Position numbers and translations under genes: made by a program. Positions 1 through 10,454 of a DNA stretch of 64,000 nucleotides are shown here, piece after piece. Within the stretch, counting starts at the first letter, position 1; each line of letters begins with the position of its first letter. Location of the stretch: NCBI RefSeq assembly GCF_033118175.1, contig NC_083692.1:88392501-88456500 (forward strand). The letters are read 5' to 3'. The notes beneath the pieces were generated by a model that was not told the DNA's origin, did no database searches, and saw only the letters and a program-made list of their open reading frames with translations. This stretch comes from Dama dama. Its lineage: Eukaryota > Chordata > Mammalia > Artiodactyla > Cervidae.

Positions 1-822
1 GCTTGGATTACCGTGACATTGAATGGTTTGCCTTGGAAACAAACAGAGATCATTCTGTCATTTTTGAGATTGCACCAAAGTACTGCATTTCGGACTCTTT
101 TATTGACTGTGATGGCTACTCCATTTCTTCCAAGGGATTCCTGCCCACAGTAGTAGATATAATGGTCATCTGAGTTAAATTCACCCATTCCAGTCCATCT
201 TAGTTTGCTGATTCCTAGAATGTCGACGTTCACTCTTGCCATCTCCTGTTTGACCACTTCCAATTTGCCTTGATTCATGGACCTAACATTCCAGGTTCCT
301 ATGCAATATTGCTCTTTACAGCATCGGACCTTGCTTTTATCACCAGTCACATCCTCAACTGGGTATTGTTTTTGCTTTGGCTCCATCCCCTCATTCTTTC
401 TGGAGTTATTTCTCCACTGATCTCCAGTAGCATACTGGGCACCTACGACCTGGAGAGTTCATCTTTCAGTATCCTATCATTTTACCTGCTCATGGGGTTC
501 TCAAGGCAAGAATACTGAAGTGGCTTGCCATTCCTGCCTCCAGTGGACCACATTCTGTCAGACCTCTCCACCAAGACCCGTCTGTCTTGGGTGGCCCCAC
601 ACGGCATAGCTTAGTTTCACTGAGTTAGACACGACTGTGGTCCTGTGATCAGATTGACTGGTTTTCTGTGATTATGGTTTCAGTGTGTCTGCCCTCTGCT
701 GCCCTCTCACAACACCTACCGTCTTACTTGCGTTTCTCTTACCTTGGACGTGAGGTATCTCTTCATGGCTGCTCCAGCAAAGCGCAGCCGCTGCTCCTTA
801 CCTTGGACGAGGGGTATCTCTG
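1..822 (-). mobile_element. BovB (RTE-type) LINE, 5' part, cut by window start
   Basis: Read on the minus strand, this is the 5' leader and the start of the BovB endonuclease frame. It matches the plus-strand BovB at the right end of the window, for example the stretch around the start codon (about 180-290 here, 62,920-63,110 there). The 5' leader contains two tandem units beginning with the same 24-base stretch (739-762 and 798-821, three mismatches or fewer), and the rest of the element lies outside the window. No long frame survives. Seen: the match and the tandem units. Known: BovB is an RTE-clade non-LTR retrotransposon abundant in ruminants. Inferred: the element's 5' boundary near 822. 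Confidence 0.9.
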
Positions 823-943
823 CTGGAGTGTTAGTAAGGACACAGGCGAATATGGACATTCATACGCTGCTGGTGAGTGTGTGAACTGGCAGTACCATTT
901 CAGAGAGAAATTTGATAATTTTAAACAAAACTGAAGATTATAC

Positions 944-1138
944 AGGGATTTCCCAGGTGGCTCAGTGGAGAAGAATGTGCCTGCAATGCAGGAGATGCAG
1001 GTTCAATCCCTGGGTCAGGAAGATCCCCTGGAGAAGGAAATGGGAACCCACTCCAGTATTCTTGCTGGGAGACACTATGGACAGAGGAGCCTGGTGGGCT
1101 ACAGTCCATGGGGTCACTAAGAGTCGACTAACCAATGA
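944..1138 (+). mobile_element. Bov-tA SINE
   Basis: The element has a tRNA-like head with an RNA polymerase III B-box-like stretch (about 1001-1015) followed by the Bov-A body. The body carries the typical block ending in 'ccatggggtcac' and 'gagtcg'. It lies about 120 bases from the left BovB. I did not find a clean target-site duplication. Confidence 0.9.
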
Positions 1139-1424
1139 CAATGAAAGTAATACTAACCCCATCATAACATGTTTCTCAAATACTTTTTCTATCACAATGT
1201 ATGTTAGGAAACACATTTCATATTGTGCCCTAGCAATAGATACCCACACTGGGTAGAAGAGATTTTAAAATCTCTTCTATTTAATTTATTTAAATGGTGG
1301 TCATAACCTTTTATATTGATTTCATGACTGTCTTCTGGGTTACTCCCTGTAGTTTGAAAAACTGTGCTCCAGAGAACCTCTCCAACATGTGGATCCCCGC
1401 ATCATTTTTTGTAAAGGTAAAAAG
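1139..1424. other. No gene or named repeat recognised
   Basis: AT-rich unique sequence between a SINE and an L1 remnant; nothing supportable is seen. Confidence 0.5.
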
Positions 1425-1880
1425 CCGCAAATAACCTCCAGGTCCCTCAGGAAGGAAATGAATAAATTCTAATATATTCATACAATGGGATCTCCACAGC
1501 AGTTAAAAGGAATGAAATAGCCCTATACCTGTCTACTCAGATGAATCTCAAATATATAATATTAAGTGAGAAAGGCAAGTTGCAGAGGGCTACATGCATA
1601 CCATATGATATCATTTATATAAAGTTTTAAAACATACAAAATAATGAATATGTTATTTATGGGTACATTCAGATGTAGTAAAAGCATTAAAACGTACATG
1701 GTGATGATAAACACCAAAGTCAGACTATGCTCAGGGAGGGAGAAGGAAGAGATTTGGGAGTGATACATGAGGCGTTTCAGCTGTGTAATGTTTTATTCTG
1801 AAATAAAAATATCTATAGAAAAATAGGAGAAATTAAGATTTGTTTGATGAATACACTGGTTTAATTTTCTCTGCATTTTG
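1425..1880 (+). mobile_element. Old L1 (L1M-type) remnant, ORF2 end and 3' UTR
   Basis: The segment resembles the region around the L1 ORF2 stop codon: the run 'tacaatggga' and the following 'gaatctcaaatatat' block are characteristic of ancient L1 copies. Many substitutions have removed any coding frame. The element continues as AT-rich 3' UTR-like sequence. The subfamily is not assigned. Confidence 0.6.
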
Positions 1881-2166
1881 AAATATGCTTGAAATACTCC
1901 CCATGCAAAACAAAAAAGACTTCTCCACCTGTCCAGTACCCAAGCTCATATTGAAGGGAAAAAATGTGTTTGTATTAAACTTACTTGCTCATTTCTTTCA
2001 ATTTGGCTTACCAGATGTTTATGGAACACCTTCTATGGGTCTGACAATGCCAGGTGTGAGGTGTGTGGAATAAGCAGGAAAGTGGGGAGGATATTATAAG
2101 CAACAGTTTGGAGCTCAGCAAGGACACAGACTGCTCCCCCATTCTAGCCATAAGGAGCAAATTAAG

Positions 2167-2324
2167 GGGCTTCCCTAGTGGCCCAGTTGTTAAGACTCCA
2201 TGCTTCCAGTGCAAGGAGCGCAGGTTTGATCCCTGGCTGAGGAACTAAGATCACCATATGCTATTGGCCAGAAAAAAACAAAAGAAAGAAAGAAAATAAA
2301 ATCATCTTTAGGAAAAAAAAAAAA
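2167..2324 (+). mobile_element. tRNA-Glu-derived CHR-type SINE
   Basis: The head 'ggggcttccctagtggccca' and the B-box-like 'ggtttgatccctgg' mark the cetartiodactyl tRNA-Glu SINE. It ends in an A-rich tail with a short 'aaag' repeat. Flanking copies of 'gagcaaattaa' (2156-2166) and 'gagcaagtcaa' (2325-2335) form a probable imperfect target-site duplication. Confidence 0.85.
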
Positions 2325-2369
2325 GAGCAAGTCAACACACATGTCACAAAATAGGGCCTAAAGATTATA

Positions 2370-2520
2370 GCCTGTGTCCTCCTGGGGAATCATGGAGGTC
2401 TTCCTGGAGGAGACAAAGACTGAAATGGGCCTTGAAGGATAGAAAGGGATTGACTGACAAGACACTCAGGAAAGGAACCTTGAGTTCCAGAAAGCTCTGG
2501 GTCTGCACGGGAAAGAACAG
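2370..2520 (-). mobile_element. L2 LINE fragment
   Basis: The pattern of 'cttcctggaggag' followed by 'ccttgaaggat' and 'caggaaaggaacc' resembles the minus strand of the L2 3' region. It is heavily diverged and non-coding. Confidence 0.45.
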
Positions 2521-2599
2521 GTGACAGAGCAGCTCCGGCCTCTGAACTGGTGTGCTACAGCTTGCCCGGTGACATGCACTCCTGATGGCAGGAAATAGA

Positions 2600-3350
2600 C
2601 ACATGGAGCGGGGAGGTGAATCTAATTTATCACAAATGCCGAGGAAGGCTAGAGGCCTGGAGGCTGCAGGAGTTTAGAGACAGCTTGCCTGCTGCAGAAA
2701 GGCGCTGCCTCTCAGGGCCAGCCCACTGCATCACCCATCCTCCCATGAGGGCCCCTGCAGGGAAGAGGGGGGTTGAAACTCTGCTGAAATTCCAGACCCT
2801 TAAATTTATTTGACCACCTCTCAATAAATTGCTCATGCCAGAGGCCTCACCATCCATCTCTGGGTGGACTACACAGGAAGTATCCGTCTTTGATGGCTCG
2901 GGGACATGTCCACATGTCTTGCCAGGAAGCAAGCCCCTAAATCCTCCTCTGACTTGCTCCCCTCCTCCGACCTTGAGGCTGGTGCCAACTTTGTGTCATC
3001 TATCAGCCCTGGCTGGTTTCCTATTAAGGTTCTGCTGTTCCCTTGGAAAAGTCGCCACCTTAAATCAAAGAGTGCATAGGACAAGGGTGGGACGGGGGAG
3101 CTGGAGCCAGTGGGGTGAGGGCAGGTCAGGAAGATGAGGTCCTGGTCCTACTGCTGGGGCAAGCGCGAAACTTTTCCCAGACCCTGGCTCTGCAGCATGC
3201 CTCAGACATGCTGTCTAGGACATGCTGTCTAAGGACAAGTTGTCTAAGCCCTGCGTGACTTGAAAAGACTGCCCCTGGAGCAGCTCAGAAACACCTTCCT
3301 ACAGTTCTCATGAGAGCCAGCAGGGAGACAGCTTAGGGAGAGTGGACCTG
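2600..3350. other. Unique sequence, no gene recognised
   Basis: Moderately GC-rich, with no repeat family I recognise apart from a small threefold tandem unit at 3205-3248. Short open frames on both strands overlap each other and show no domain. Confidence 0.5.
3205..3248 (+). repeat. Three tandem copies of a 14-15 base unit
   Basis: The units are 'gacatgctgtctag' (3205-3218), 'gacatgctgtctaag' (3219-3233) and 'gacaagttgtctaag' (3234-3248). Confidence 0.85.
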
Positions 3351-3359
3351 CAGCACTGA

Positions 3360-3700
3360 TCACATTAATCCTTACTTCATTCATTCACTCACTTAGTACA
3401 TTTCACTGTCATGAGACTTTTGTATTGGATGCCTGATACTGTGTGCCTATTCTAGGTACTGGGGAGACGGCAGTAATCACAGAGCTTACTCTCTAGAGAG
3501 GGAGATAATGAGCAAGCACAGCAATAAATATGGTAATTCCAGATGTTGGTATGAAGCAAATACAACAGAGCAATGAGTTAGAGGGAGGGAGGCAGAGTGG
3601 TCAGGGAGGCCTCCCTGAGGAGGGGACCTGTGAGCCAAGTCCTGAGTAAGAAAAAGCAAAGCCCAGAAAGCTTACGCATGGGTAAGCCTTGACACATGGC
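3360..3700 (-). mobile_element. L2 LINE 3' region
   Basis: The order 'ggtactggggagacggcagt', then a block about being in stock of 'ataatgagcaagca', then 'ggaggcctccctgaggaggg' follows the minus strand of the L2 3' end. It is diverged and has no frame. Confidence 0.6.
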
Positions 3701-3743
3701 CTCTTTCTGACTCAGAAGAGCAGAATTTGCTGTATGGGTGGAG

Positions 3744-3949
3744 AAAGAAAGTGTTAGTCGTGTCCGACTCTTTGTGACCCTGTGGACTGTAGCCTGCCGG
3801 GCTCCTTTGTTCATGGGATTTCCCAGGCGAGAATACTGGAGTGGGTTGCTATTTCTTTCTCCCAGGGATCTTCCGAAACCAGGAACTGTACCCGGGTCTC
3901 CTGCATTGCAGGCACATGCTTTACCATCTGAGCCACCAGGGAAACCCTG
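3744..3949 (-). mobile_element. Bov-tA SINE
   Basis: Complete Bov-tA in antisense: the Bov-A part comes first ('gtgtccgactctttgtgacc') and the tRNA head last ('ctgagccaccagggaaaccc'). It is flanked by a perfect 10-base direct repeat 'atgggtggag' (3734-3743 and 3950-3959), which is the target-site duplication. Confidence 0.93.
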
Positions 3950-3959
3950 ATGGGTGGAG

Positions 3960-5765
3960 GACAATTGCTAAGCCAGGCTCTGTTGATTTACAGATGGATA
4001 GCAAGTCCCTGCCCATACAAGCGCCTTCACCTGTATTCTAGTAGGTATGGTGGCCCAAGCACCCAAGGAACTCCAGGACAGGGTGCTTGGGACCACAGCA
4101 CTGGGCTGAAATCTCAGAGGAGGTGCAGTTCCCTTCCAGCTGGGAAGAGCAGACAAGGGCTTCCAGAGGCCAGAGCGCATGCAAGGCATCATCTGGCAGG
4201 ACTTAGGTGCAAGAATGGTCCTAGGCCTTGATTGTGCTCATTGATTCCCTTGGGTGCTGGTCCCTGGGTGGGTGTGTGTGTCCTACTAATTACCCAAGTA
4301 AACCAAGTTGATTCTTGGAGTCTCAGGCATGCAGATGACACATACTACCTCAACAGCAAAAGAATTATGGGCAGGGAGGAATTTGGAGTTGGAACCAACT
4401 TTCTTTGAATAATTGGCAGCAGGATGAACAGTGTGGATTGTTTTTTGCCTTGCTGTTGCTGCGCCAAAGGACATCACTGAGGTTTCCCCTCGTTTCTGCC
4501 TTCCATGTCTCTCGGCTCTGGGTCACAGCCCTGACTAGGAAGCAGGAGCCCTGGATGGTCCAGATCACAAGAAATGATGGGTCTCTGATGTAGCTTTGGG
4601 GCTTCTCTGGGGAAAGCATAGCCCACCGAGGCCAGTCTGCTGTTGAAATGAGCAACATTTTATAAGTCAATATCATTTGCTTAGCAAATAAAGATCAGCA
4701 GGACAGACTTCTCTGTTTTTGCTCTCAGCTCTAAATGTCTCCCAACGTTGGTCACAGTCACGGTCGGGAGGACAACCAAGAAATGCAGTGACTTACCATG
4801 CAGCTTGGAAGCTGATGGGCTAATGACTTCAAAGGCCAGTGTTGTATCTTGCTGTGGGAACTCCTGGAGCGCAGACTCTAGGCTAGACCCTGGGGAGACC
4901 AGGTGGAAAGAGGTCGCCCATGTCCTTAAGGAATATAGAGTCTAGAAGACAGGCAGGTGAATCAGCGTGTGACAGTGTTATGGGTGCTTTCTTATGCTGG
5001 CATGCAGGGTGGGGGGGGAGGTAATGAGGGAGGGGGCAATTCCATAAGGTGGACCTTGGGTGCAGTTCCCCCCTGCCAGGGCAAGTGTGGGCAGCTGAGG
5101 TTTGCTTACAGATGAGTTGCAGTGTAGCGGGTAACATCTACAGCGAATGTGCCTTGGAAGTTTTTGGAGCCCAGCTCTCCGACTGCTCACCACAAGCTCT
5201 GATTGAAGGGATAGCCAGGCCTGACAGAGCTCCTGCAGTTCCCACGCTTGTTTCTAAACCCACAGTCTCTAAGTTCCTTAGCCAAAGCTGGTCTTCCCAG
5301 GCCCTGACCGTCTGTGGGGGTAGCCTTGGGGTTGACCCTTTGGTGTGTGGTCCACTGCCCCAGAGATCAGATGGATGACTTTTACCCCAGTCTTTCCCTG
5401 AATGTCGTCCCCAGATCACCAGGGTCATTTCCCCGGGGCTTGAGAAAAAAGAGGGGTCTAGTACTCTTCCTAATTAGGTGCATCACCCACAATGGAATAG
5501 CGATTAGGCTGACAACCGACTTCTTGACAGCAATGAGAGAAGCCAAAGGTAGTGGAATGTCTTCAAGATGCCAAGATAAAACAATTGACAATCAACTCTA
5601 AGAAAATAATTTTCAGACAAATAAAAACTGTGAGACTTTACCACCAAAGAGGTCACTAAAGAAATATTAAAGGAAGGACCCTCTTGAAAAAGAAATGGTG
5701 GACAAAGACATTGGTAATATGCGGGTAAAATAAAGCAACATTGACTGTTAAAATTTTTTTTCTCT
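3960..5765. other. Unique sequence, no gene recognised
   Basis: About 1.8 kb without a repeat that I can name and without a credible coding frame. Open frames of up to about 109 codons overlap on both strands, as expected by chance. A long G run at 5010-5019 is the only low-complexity spot. Confidence 0.5.
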
Positions 5766-5770
5766 TTAAA

Positions 5771-5984
5771 CAGGAAGTTACAGCCCACAGGCCAAGTCTG
5801 TTCCATGGCCTGCACTTATAAATAAATTTTAATTAAAACACAGCCACGCCCATCTGCTTCTGGGTATGTGTGACTGCTTTCTCATTATAATAGCAGAGTT
5901 GAGTAGCTGTAACAGGGTTTGTCTTGCCCACAAGGCAAAAAATATTTACAATCTGACCCTTTATAGGAAATCTTTGCTGACTCT
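5771..5984 (+). mobile_element. hAT-type (Charlie-like) non-autonomous DNA transposon, MER family
   Basis: The sequence runs from 'caggaagttacagcccacag' through 'acacagccacgcccat' to 'ctgaccctttataggaaatc'. This order is typical of a widespread old mammalian hAT element. A second copy lies in the opposite orientation at 35,588-35,792. I do not assign the subfamily. Confidence 0.7.
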
Positions 5985-6139
5985 TATGTTAGAACATTAG
6001 AATTTTTGGCCCCAATGTTTTTGCCCCAAAGTAATAAATGCCTTAAAGACAAGATGATCAAACCTTTTTACCACCTCGGAGAATATGGTAATAACAATAA
6101 TAATAGTAGCAACAGTAAGGCTGGGCTAAATGCCGACCC

Positions 6140-6333
6140 TGTTGAATTTAAGAGCACAGGTTCTGGAAGCAGTCTGGCTCATATACTAACTTCACCATTG
6201 TCCCATCTGTGGGACCTTGGCTAAGTTATATGACGCTTCTGTGCCTTGTTTTTCTCTTTTGTAAAATGATGGCTACTCTGGGGAGTTGTTGTGTGAGGTG
6301 ACTAAGGTATTATATGTAAATAAGGTGTTACAT
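6140..6333 (+). mobile_element. MIR SINE
   Basis: The phrases 'gagcacaggttctggaa', 'gggaccttggctaagtta' and 'ttttgtaaaatgatgg' follow the MIR core in order. It is diverged. Confidence 0.7.
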
Positions 6334-6345
6334 GTGCCTCAACAA

Positions 6346-6519
6346 AGTGAAAGTCGCTCAGTCATGTCCAACTCTTTTCGACCCCATGGACTATACAGTC
6401 CATGGGATTCTCCAGGCCAGAAGACTGGAGTGGGTAGCCGTTCCCTTCTCCAGGGAATCTTCCCAACCCAGGGATTGAACCCAAGTCTCCCGCATTGCAG
6501 GCGATTCTTTACCAGCTGA
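6346..6519 (-). mobile_element. Bov-tA SINE
   Basis: Antisense Bov-tA with an intact tRNA-like head ('gcattgcaggcgattcttta'). It is flanked by a perfect 10-base repeat 'gcctcaacaa' (6336-6345 and 6520-6529). The SINE sits directly against the 3' end of a BovB copy. Confidence 0.92.
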
Positions 6520-6530
6520 GCCTCAACAAG

Positions 6531-7012
6531 TTCAGTTCAGTCGCTCAGTCATGTCCGACTCTTTGCGACCCCATGAACCGCAGCATGCCAGGCCTCCCTG
6601 TCCATCACCAACTCCCAGAGTTTACTCAAACTCATGTCCATTGAGATGGTGATGCCATCCAATCATCTAATCCTCTGTCGTCCCCTTCCCCTCCTGCCTT
6701 CGATCTTTCCCAGCATCAGGGTCTTTCCCAGTGACTCAGTTCTTCTCATGAGGTGGCCAAAGTATTGGAGCTTCAACTTCAGCATCAGTTCTTCCAATGA
6801 ATATTCAGGACTGATTTCCTTTACGATTGTCTGCTTTAATCTCCTTGCTGTCCAAGGGACTCGCAAGAGTCTTCTCCAACACCACAGTTCAAAAGCATCA
6901 ATTCTTTGGCACTCAGCTTTCTTTAGAGTCCAACTCTCACATCCATACATGACTACTAGAAAAACCATAGCTTTGACTAGACAGACCTTTGTTGGCAAAG
7001 TGATTGTTCCAT
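6531..7012 (-). mobile_element. BovB LINE 3' end with C-terminal coding remnant
   Basis: The minus strand encodes the C-terminal part of the BovB reverse transcriptase protein. The readable frame 6998-6663 contains YGCESWTLKKAE, then FELWCWRRLLRVPW, then LQYFGHLMRR. The frame stops after RQRIR, where another BovB 3' copy in this window (27,625-27,870) reads on as RMRWLDGI. This indicates a Trp to stop change (TGG to TGA). The 3' UTR lies to the left (6531-6660). The insertion is 5'-truncated. Confidence 0.92.
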
Positions 7013-7150
7013 AAATACTGGTCTGCTCATGTAACCCTCATGGCAAACCTCCTATTGTTACCAGGTACAGGACCCTGCTATCCAAACCTGCCTATGCAAA
7101 TTCAGAAGCAGAAAAGAGTGATATAAATTTCTGAATTAAATACTCAGTCT

Positions 7151-7335
7151 GGGGACTTCCCCGGTCCAGTGGTTAAGATGTCACCTTCCAAAGCAGACAG
7201 TGTGGGTTCAATCCCTGGTCAGGAGTTAAGATCGTACATGCCTTGCAGCCAAAAAGTCAAAACATAAAAATATTATAACAAATTCGATAAAGACTTTAAA
7301 AATGGTCTACATTTAAAAAAATCTTTAATAACAAA
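7151..7335 (+). mobile_element. tRNA-Glu-derived CHR-type SINE with long tail region
   Basis: The head 'ggggacttccccggtccagt' and the B-box-like 'gggttcaatccctggtc' are followed by an AT-rich tail ending in 'aaaaatggtctacattt'. The same tail motif recurs at 41,881-42,192, so both belong to one SINE type. Confidence 0.85.
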
Positions 7336-7419
7336 AAATAAACACTCGGGCTGGCAGTTTCCTCTCTGAATTTAATTAGACTTGGAAAGTGAAGGACACG
7401 TGTACTTGGGATCTTTAAC

Positions 7420-7620
7420 TTGGTGTCATTATCATTCCCATTTTACAGATGCAGAAACTGATGTCGAGACAGGGTAAGGGGGCATGAAAAGCAGGACTGG
7501 ATCCAGGCAGTCTGACCCTGGAGCACCCAGTAAGCACCTGCCACTTCCTGGTGACCCCCGGCCAACTGAGTCCCTGCCCATTGCAGGTGCCCATGCTTGG
7601 CGGGTGAATTCCTCAGTGCG
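7420..7620 (-). mobile_element. MIR SINE
   Basis: Antisense MIR: 'cattcccattttacagatgc' and 'gcagaaactga', then a diverged head region with 'gcagtctgaccctggagc'. Confidence 0.65.
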
Positions 7621-7837
7621 GGACATGTAAGCACAGGCTGACCAGAGGTGGCTCTACTCCAGTCACCGGGGCAGGGGACTTGGTACAACTGGTTACCCAG
7701 TCCCACTCATGACCAACATCCCCTTAGAGAAGGGCTGAGGAACAGCCCAGCAGCGTCTGGTCTCCTCTGACTTGGATGACCACTGCCTGATGGGAGGGGT
7801 CCTGACAGTGAGACTTTGAACACAAAGGCGGAGTGGA

Positions 7838-7975
7838 AGGAGCACTGGGCTTAGGCTTATGATGCCTTGATTTGAATCCCAGCCCTGCCGCTAACTTGAT
7901 GTGTGACATCTGGCAGTCATTTTCCCTCTCTGGGCATCAATGTCCTCGTTTATCAAATGAAGACATTATATTTCA
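7838..7975 (+). mobile_element. MIR SINE
   Basis: The block 'tttgaatcccagccctgccg' followed by 'ctctctgggcatcaatgtcc' matches the MIR tRNA-like and core region. It abuts a MER20 element. Confidence 0.7.
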
Positions 7976-7981
7976 TCTAAT

Positions 7982-8194
7982 CAGTGGTTCTTGACAGGGA
8001 AGGTAGTTTGCCTCTTGGGACATTTTACAATGTCTGGAGACATTTTTGGTTGGAACACTTGGTGGGGAGGGTGTTACTAGTATCTAGTGGATAGAAGCCG
8101 GGATGCTACTTAGACACTGCAGTGTACAGGGCAGCCCCCACCAACAAAATTATCATGGCCCAAATGTTGATAGCTTCCCTCTCAAGAAATCCTG
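7982..8194 (+). mobile_element. MER20 hAT-Charlie DNA transposon, near full length
   Basis: It starts at the terminal 'cagtggttcttgaca' and ends at 'caagaaatcctg', which are approximate inverted termini. The internal 'acattttacaatgtctggag' and 'tagtatctagtggatagaag' are diagnostic of MER20. Its 213 bases are close to the usual length. MER20 copies have been reported as regulatory elements in eutherian decidual cells; nothing here shows activity. Confidence 0.85.
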
Positions 8195-8369
8195 CAGTCT
8201 ACAAGGGTCCATTCAGCTCTAAAATTCCACCCTTCATTTGTTCATCAAAGATGTATTTATCAGGTAGGTGCCTTTTGTGTATGAAGCAGTAAACAGTTCA
8301 GAGTACCTGCTCTCTGGGGGCTCACAGTTTATAAGGAAATTGGTAATAAGAGTTCATATTGGTTAAGTG

Positions 8370-8550
8370 CTAAGTACATACCAAGTTCTTTACATAAATT
8401 GACATCTTTGGGCCACAAAAAGTATCATTATGCCCATTTTACAGATGGAGAAACTGAGGCTTAAAAAATAAAGCAGCTTCCCTAAGGTCACACAGCTAGT
8501 AAACAGTGATATCAGCATTTTTATTCCAGAGTGCATGTTCCTAACTGCAC
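8370..8550 (-). mobile_element. MIR SINE
   Basis: 'cattttacagatggagaaac' then 'aaggtcacacagctagtaa' gives an unambiguous antisense MIR core. Confidence 0.8.
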
Positions 8551-8554
8551 AGAC

Positions 8555-9050
8555 CTTCAACTGCCCCAGAACAGTGAAAAGGAGGACAGGTCCCCATCTG
8601 CCACTGGAAGAAAGGCAGCTTGAATGCTGAGGCCCTGTGGTCTCTTTATCATGCAAACCATTTAGCAAACTGGAAAAGGGCCTCATGACTATAAACAAGC
8701 CAGTAATGACCTGACAGGCAAAGGGGCTGGAGAAGTGTTAGGACCACAGAGACATTAATCTGCTTCCAGCCACTGCTGCTAGAAAGACATTTGTTAGAGT
8801 GGTTATGGGAACCATAAAAGGCTATTTGACAGCAGCCCTCCCTACAGTGGGAACCTCAGTCATTGGGAAAAGGGCCTCTTGGGGCTCAGGTGTTACAGGC
8901 TGTGTTGGCCAGAGGCAAATCCTTCCATCTGCCACAGATGGGATGCTGTGGAGATGACAGGAAAAACTGTGAGGCTGCCCCAGGAGAGCTGGATTCTGGT
9001 CCTTTTTAATGACTCTCAAACAGCTACAGGGCCTACAAGTCCTATAGTTG
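8555..9050. other. Unique sequence, no gene recognised
   Basis: No repeat or coding signal that I can support. Confidence 0.5.
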
Positions 9051-9054
9051 CTCT

Positions 9055-9165
9055 GGGCCTCAGTTTCTTCATCTGTAAAATGGAAACATTGATGTTTATC
9101 TCACAGGGCTATTCTGAGGCTCTAAGGATGCAACAGATGTGGCACCAGAGGTGAATGTACTTTAC
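9055..9165 (+). mobile_element. MIR SINE 3' part
   Basis: 'gggcctcagtttcttcatct' followed by 'gtaaaatggaaac' and 'tctcacagggctattctgag'. Confidence 0.75.
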
Positions 9166-9339
9166 AGAGGTGTTAAGCATCACTGTTGCTGGTGGTGTTT
9201 GTAGGAGTAACAGCAGCTGCAGGAATGCTATGCAAGGATGTGTCTCTGAGATTTAATCAAACCTTAGACCTGGGTGAGGCTTTATAGATCCATCTGGTTC
9301 AGCTTCCCCACTGAGGAAGTAATAGCTTTCATTCTTCAC

Positions 9340-9560
9340 ACACTTAGTTTGTGGCAAACACTGCTCTAAGCACTTTGTATTAACCCGTTTAATCCTTACA
9401 TCGAACCTGTGAGTCAGCAGTGAAAAGTGAGGGGGGAATCTTGGTGTTTGCCAAATGGAAAAGATGGGAAAATCAATAGAGGGAAAAAATGGGGATACTC
9501 TTCCCATTGTACAGATGAAGATGCTGAATCCCAGACAGGTACCAAGGTTGCCTAGCTGGT
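9340..9560 (-). mobile_element. MIR SINE interrupted by a 75-base A-tailed repeat
   Basis: Antisense MIR sequence runs to about 9413 ('aatccttacatcgaacctgtg'). It resumes at about 9492 ('atactcttcccattgtacag', then 'cagacaggtaccaaggttgc'). The intervening 75 bases are foreign to MIR and recur at 10,993-11,074. Confidence 0.7.
9415..9489 (+). repeat. A-tailed 75-base repeat, copy 1
   Basis: It runs from 'cagcagtgaaaagtgagggg' to 'atagagggaaaaaa'. It is about 93% identical to copy 2 (five substitutions over about 70 bases) and lies inside a MIR. I do not recognise the family. Confidence 0.85.
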
Positions 9561-10250
9561 GGCAGGCAGGTTGGCTCCACCTGGGAGCACTGCTCCACTC
9601 TCATCCCTGGGTGAGAACCAGAGCCAACTGCAGGGTAGCAGATGGATACATACATCTCATCTTCTTCCTGGGGACCTCACTGCCTCCTGGCTGCTGGGTC
9701 ACGGGGCATCTCATGACTTCAGCTCCCCTGCAGGGAAATGGCGGCAAGATGGCTTGGATTAATGGGATTTGACTTTTCTTAGGAAGTGGGATGACTCTGA
9801 GCCCCTACTCAAAGTGGGATGGGCTGACTGGGAGTGATGCCTTGAGGAGACATCCCTACCTCATAGGAGCCTGGCAGGGAGATGGAAGGACCTCACCTCC
9901 TGGGAGCCTAGAGGTCTGAGCAGTTTCTATAATTGGGGTTTGGTGTGAGGACAGTGCAAAAGGCTTGTCTCAGACTGGGACCCATGGGGGATGCGGGTGT
10001 CCACTTGGGAGTAGGCTGGAAGCATGGTGGAGTGGGGCCCCTCCCCAAAGAAATACAGGACTGAGACCAGGGAGGGCACTGCAATGCTCAGTTACAATGC
10101 AGTCAGCTGGGTTTTGCACAACAATCCAGGTTTTGCTGATGTTTGTTTTTTTTTAATTATTATTGAAGTAGACGCATAAAATTTTAAATTGCTGTAGATT
10201 CCTTCTGGGCCTCCAACAATACTATGCAAACATTATGTTGGATGATTCCC
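9560..10250. other. Unique sequence, possible short L1 scrap at its end
   Basis: No gene seen. A T-rich stretch at 10,146-10,175 resembles the antisense end of an L1 3' UTR but is too short to assign. Confidence 0.45.
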
Positions 10251-10264
10251 AGTATCTATGTGGG

Positions 10265-10441
10265 AAAGATTGAAGGCAGGAGGAGAAGGGGATGACAGAG
10301 GACGAGATGGTTGGGTGGCATCACTGACTCACTGGACATGAGTTTGAGCAAGCTCCGGAAGATGGTGAAGGACAGGGAAGCCTGGCGTGCTGCAGCCCAT
10401 GGGGTCACAAAGAGTCGGACACGACTGAGCAACAGAACAAC
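10265..10441 (+). mobile_element. BovB LINE, short 5'-truncated 3' end
   Basis: The plus strand encodes the last BovB residues ('GITDSLDMSLSKLRKMVKDR', about 10,314-10,373) followed by the 3' tail 'gagtcggacacgactgagca'. It is flanked by a perfect 12-base repeat 'tatctatgtggg' (10,253-10,264 and 10,442-10,453), so this is a complete insertion event of only 177 bases. Confidence 0.93.
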
Positions 10442-10454
10442 TATCTATGTGGGT

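Noticed and set aside
1001..1015. tRNA genes suggested by B-box-like motifs in many places
   Set aside because: All such motifs lie in Bov-tA, CHR-type or MIR SINEs, which descend from tRNAs but do not fold into a full tRNA here.
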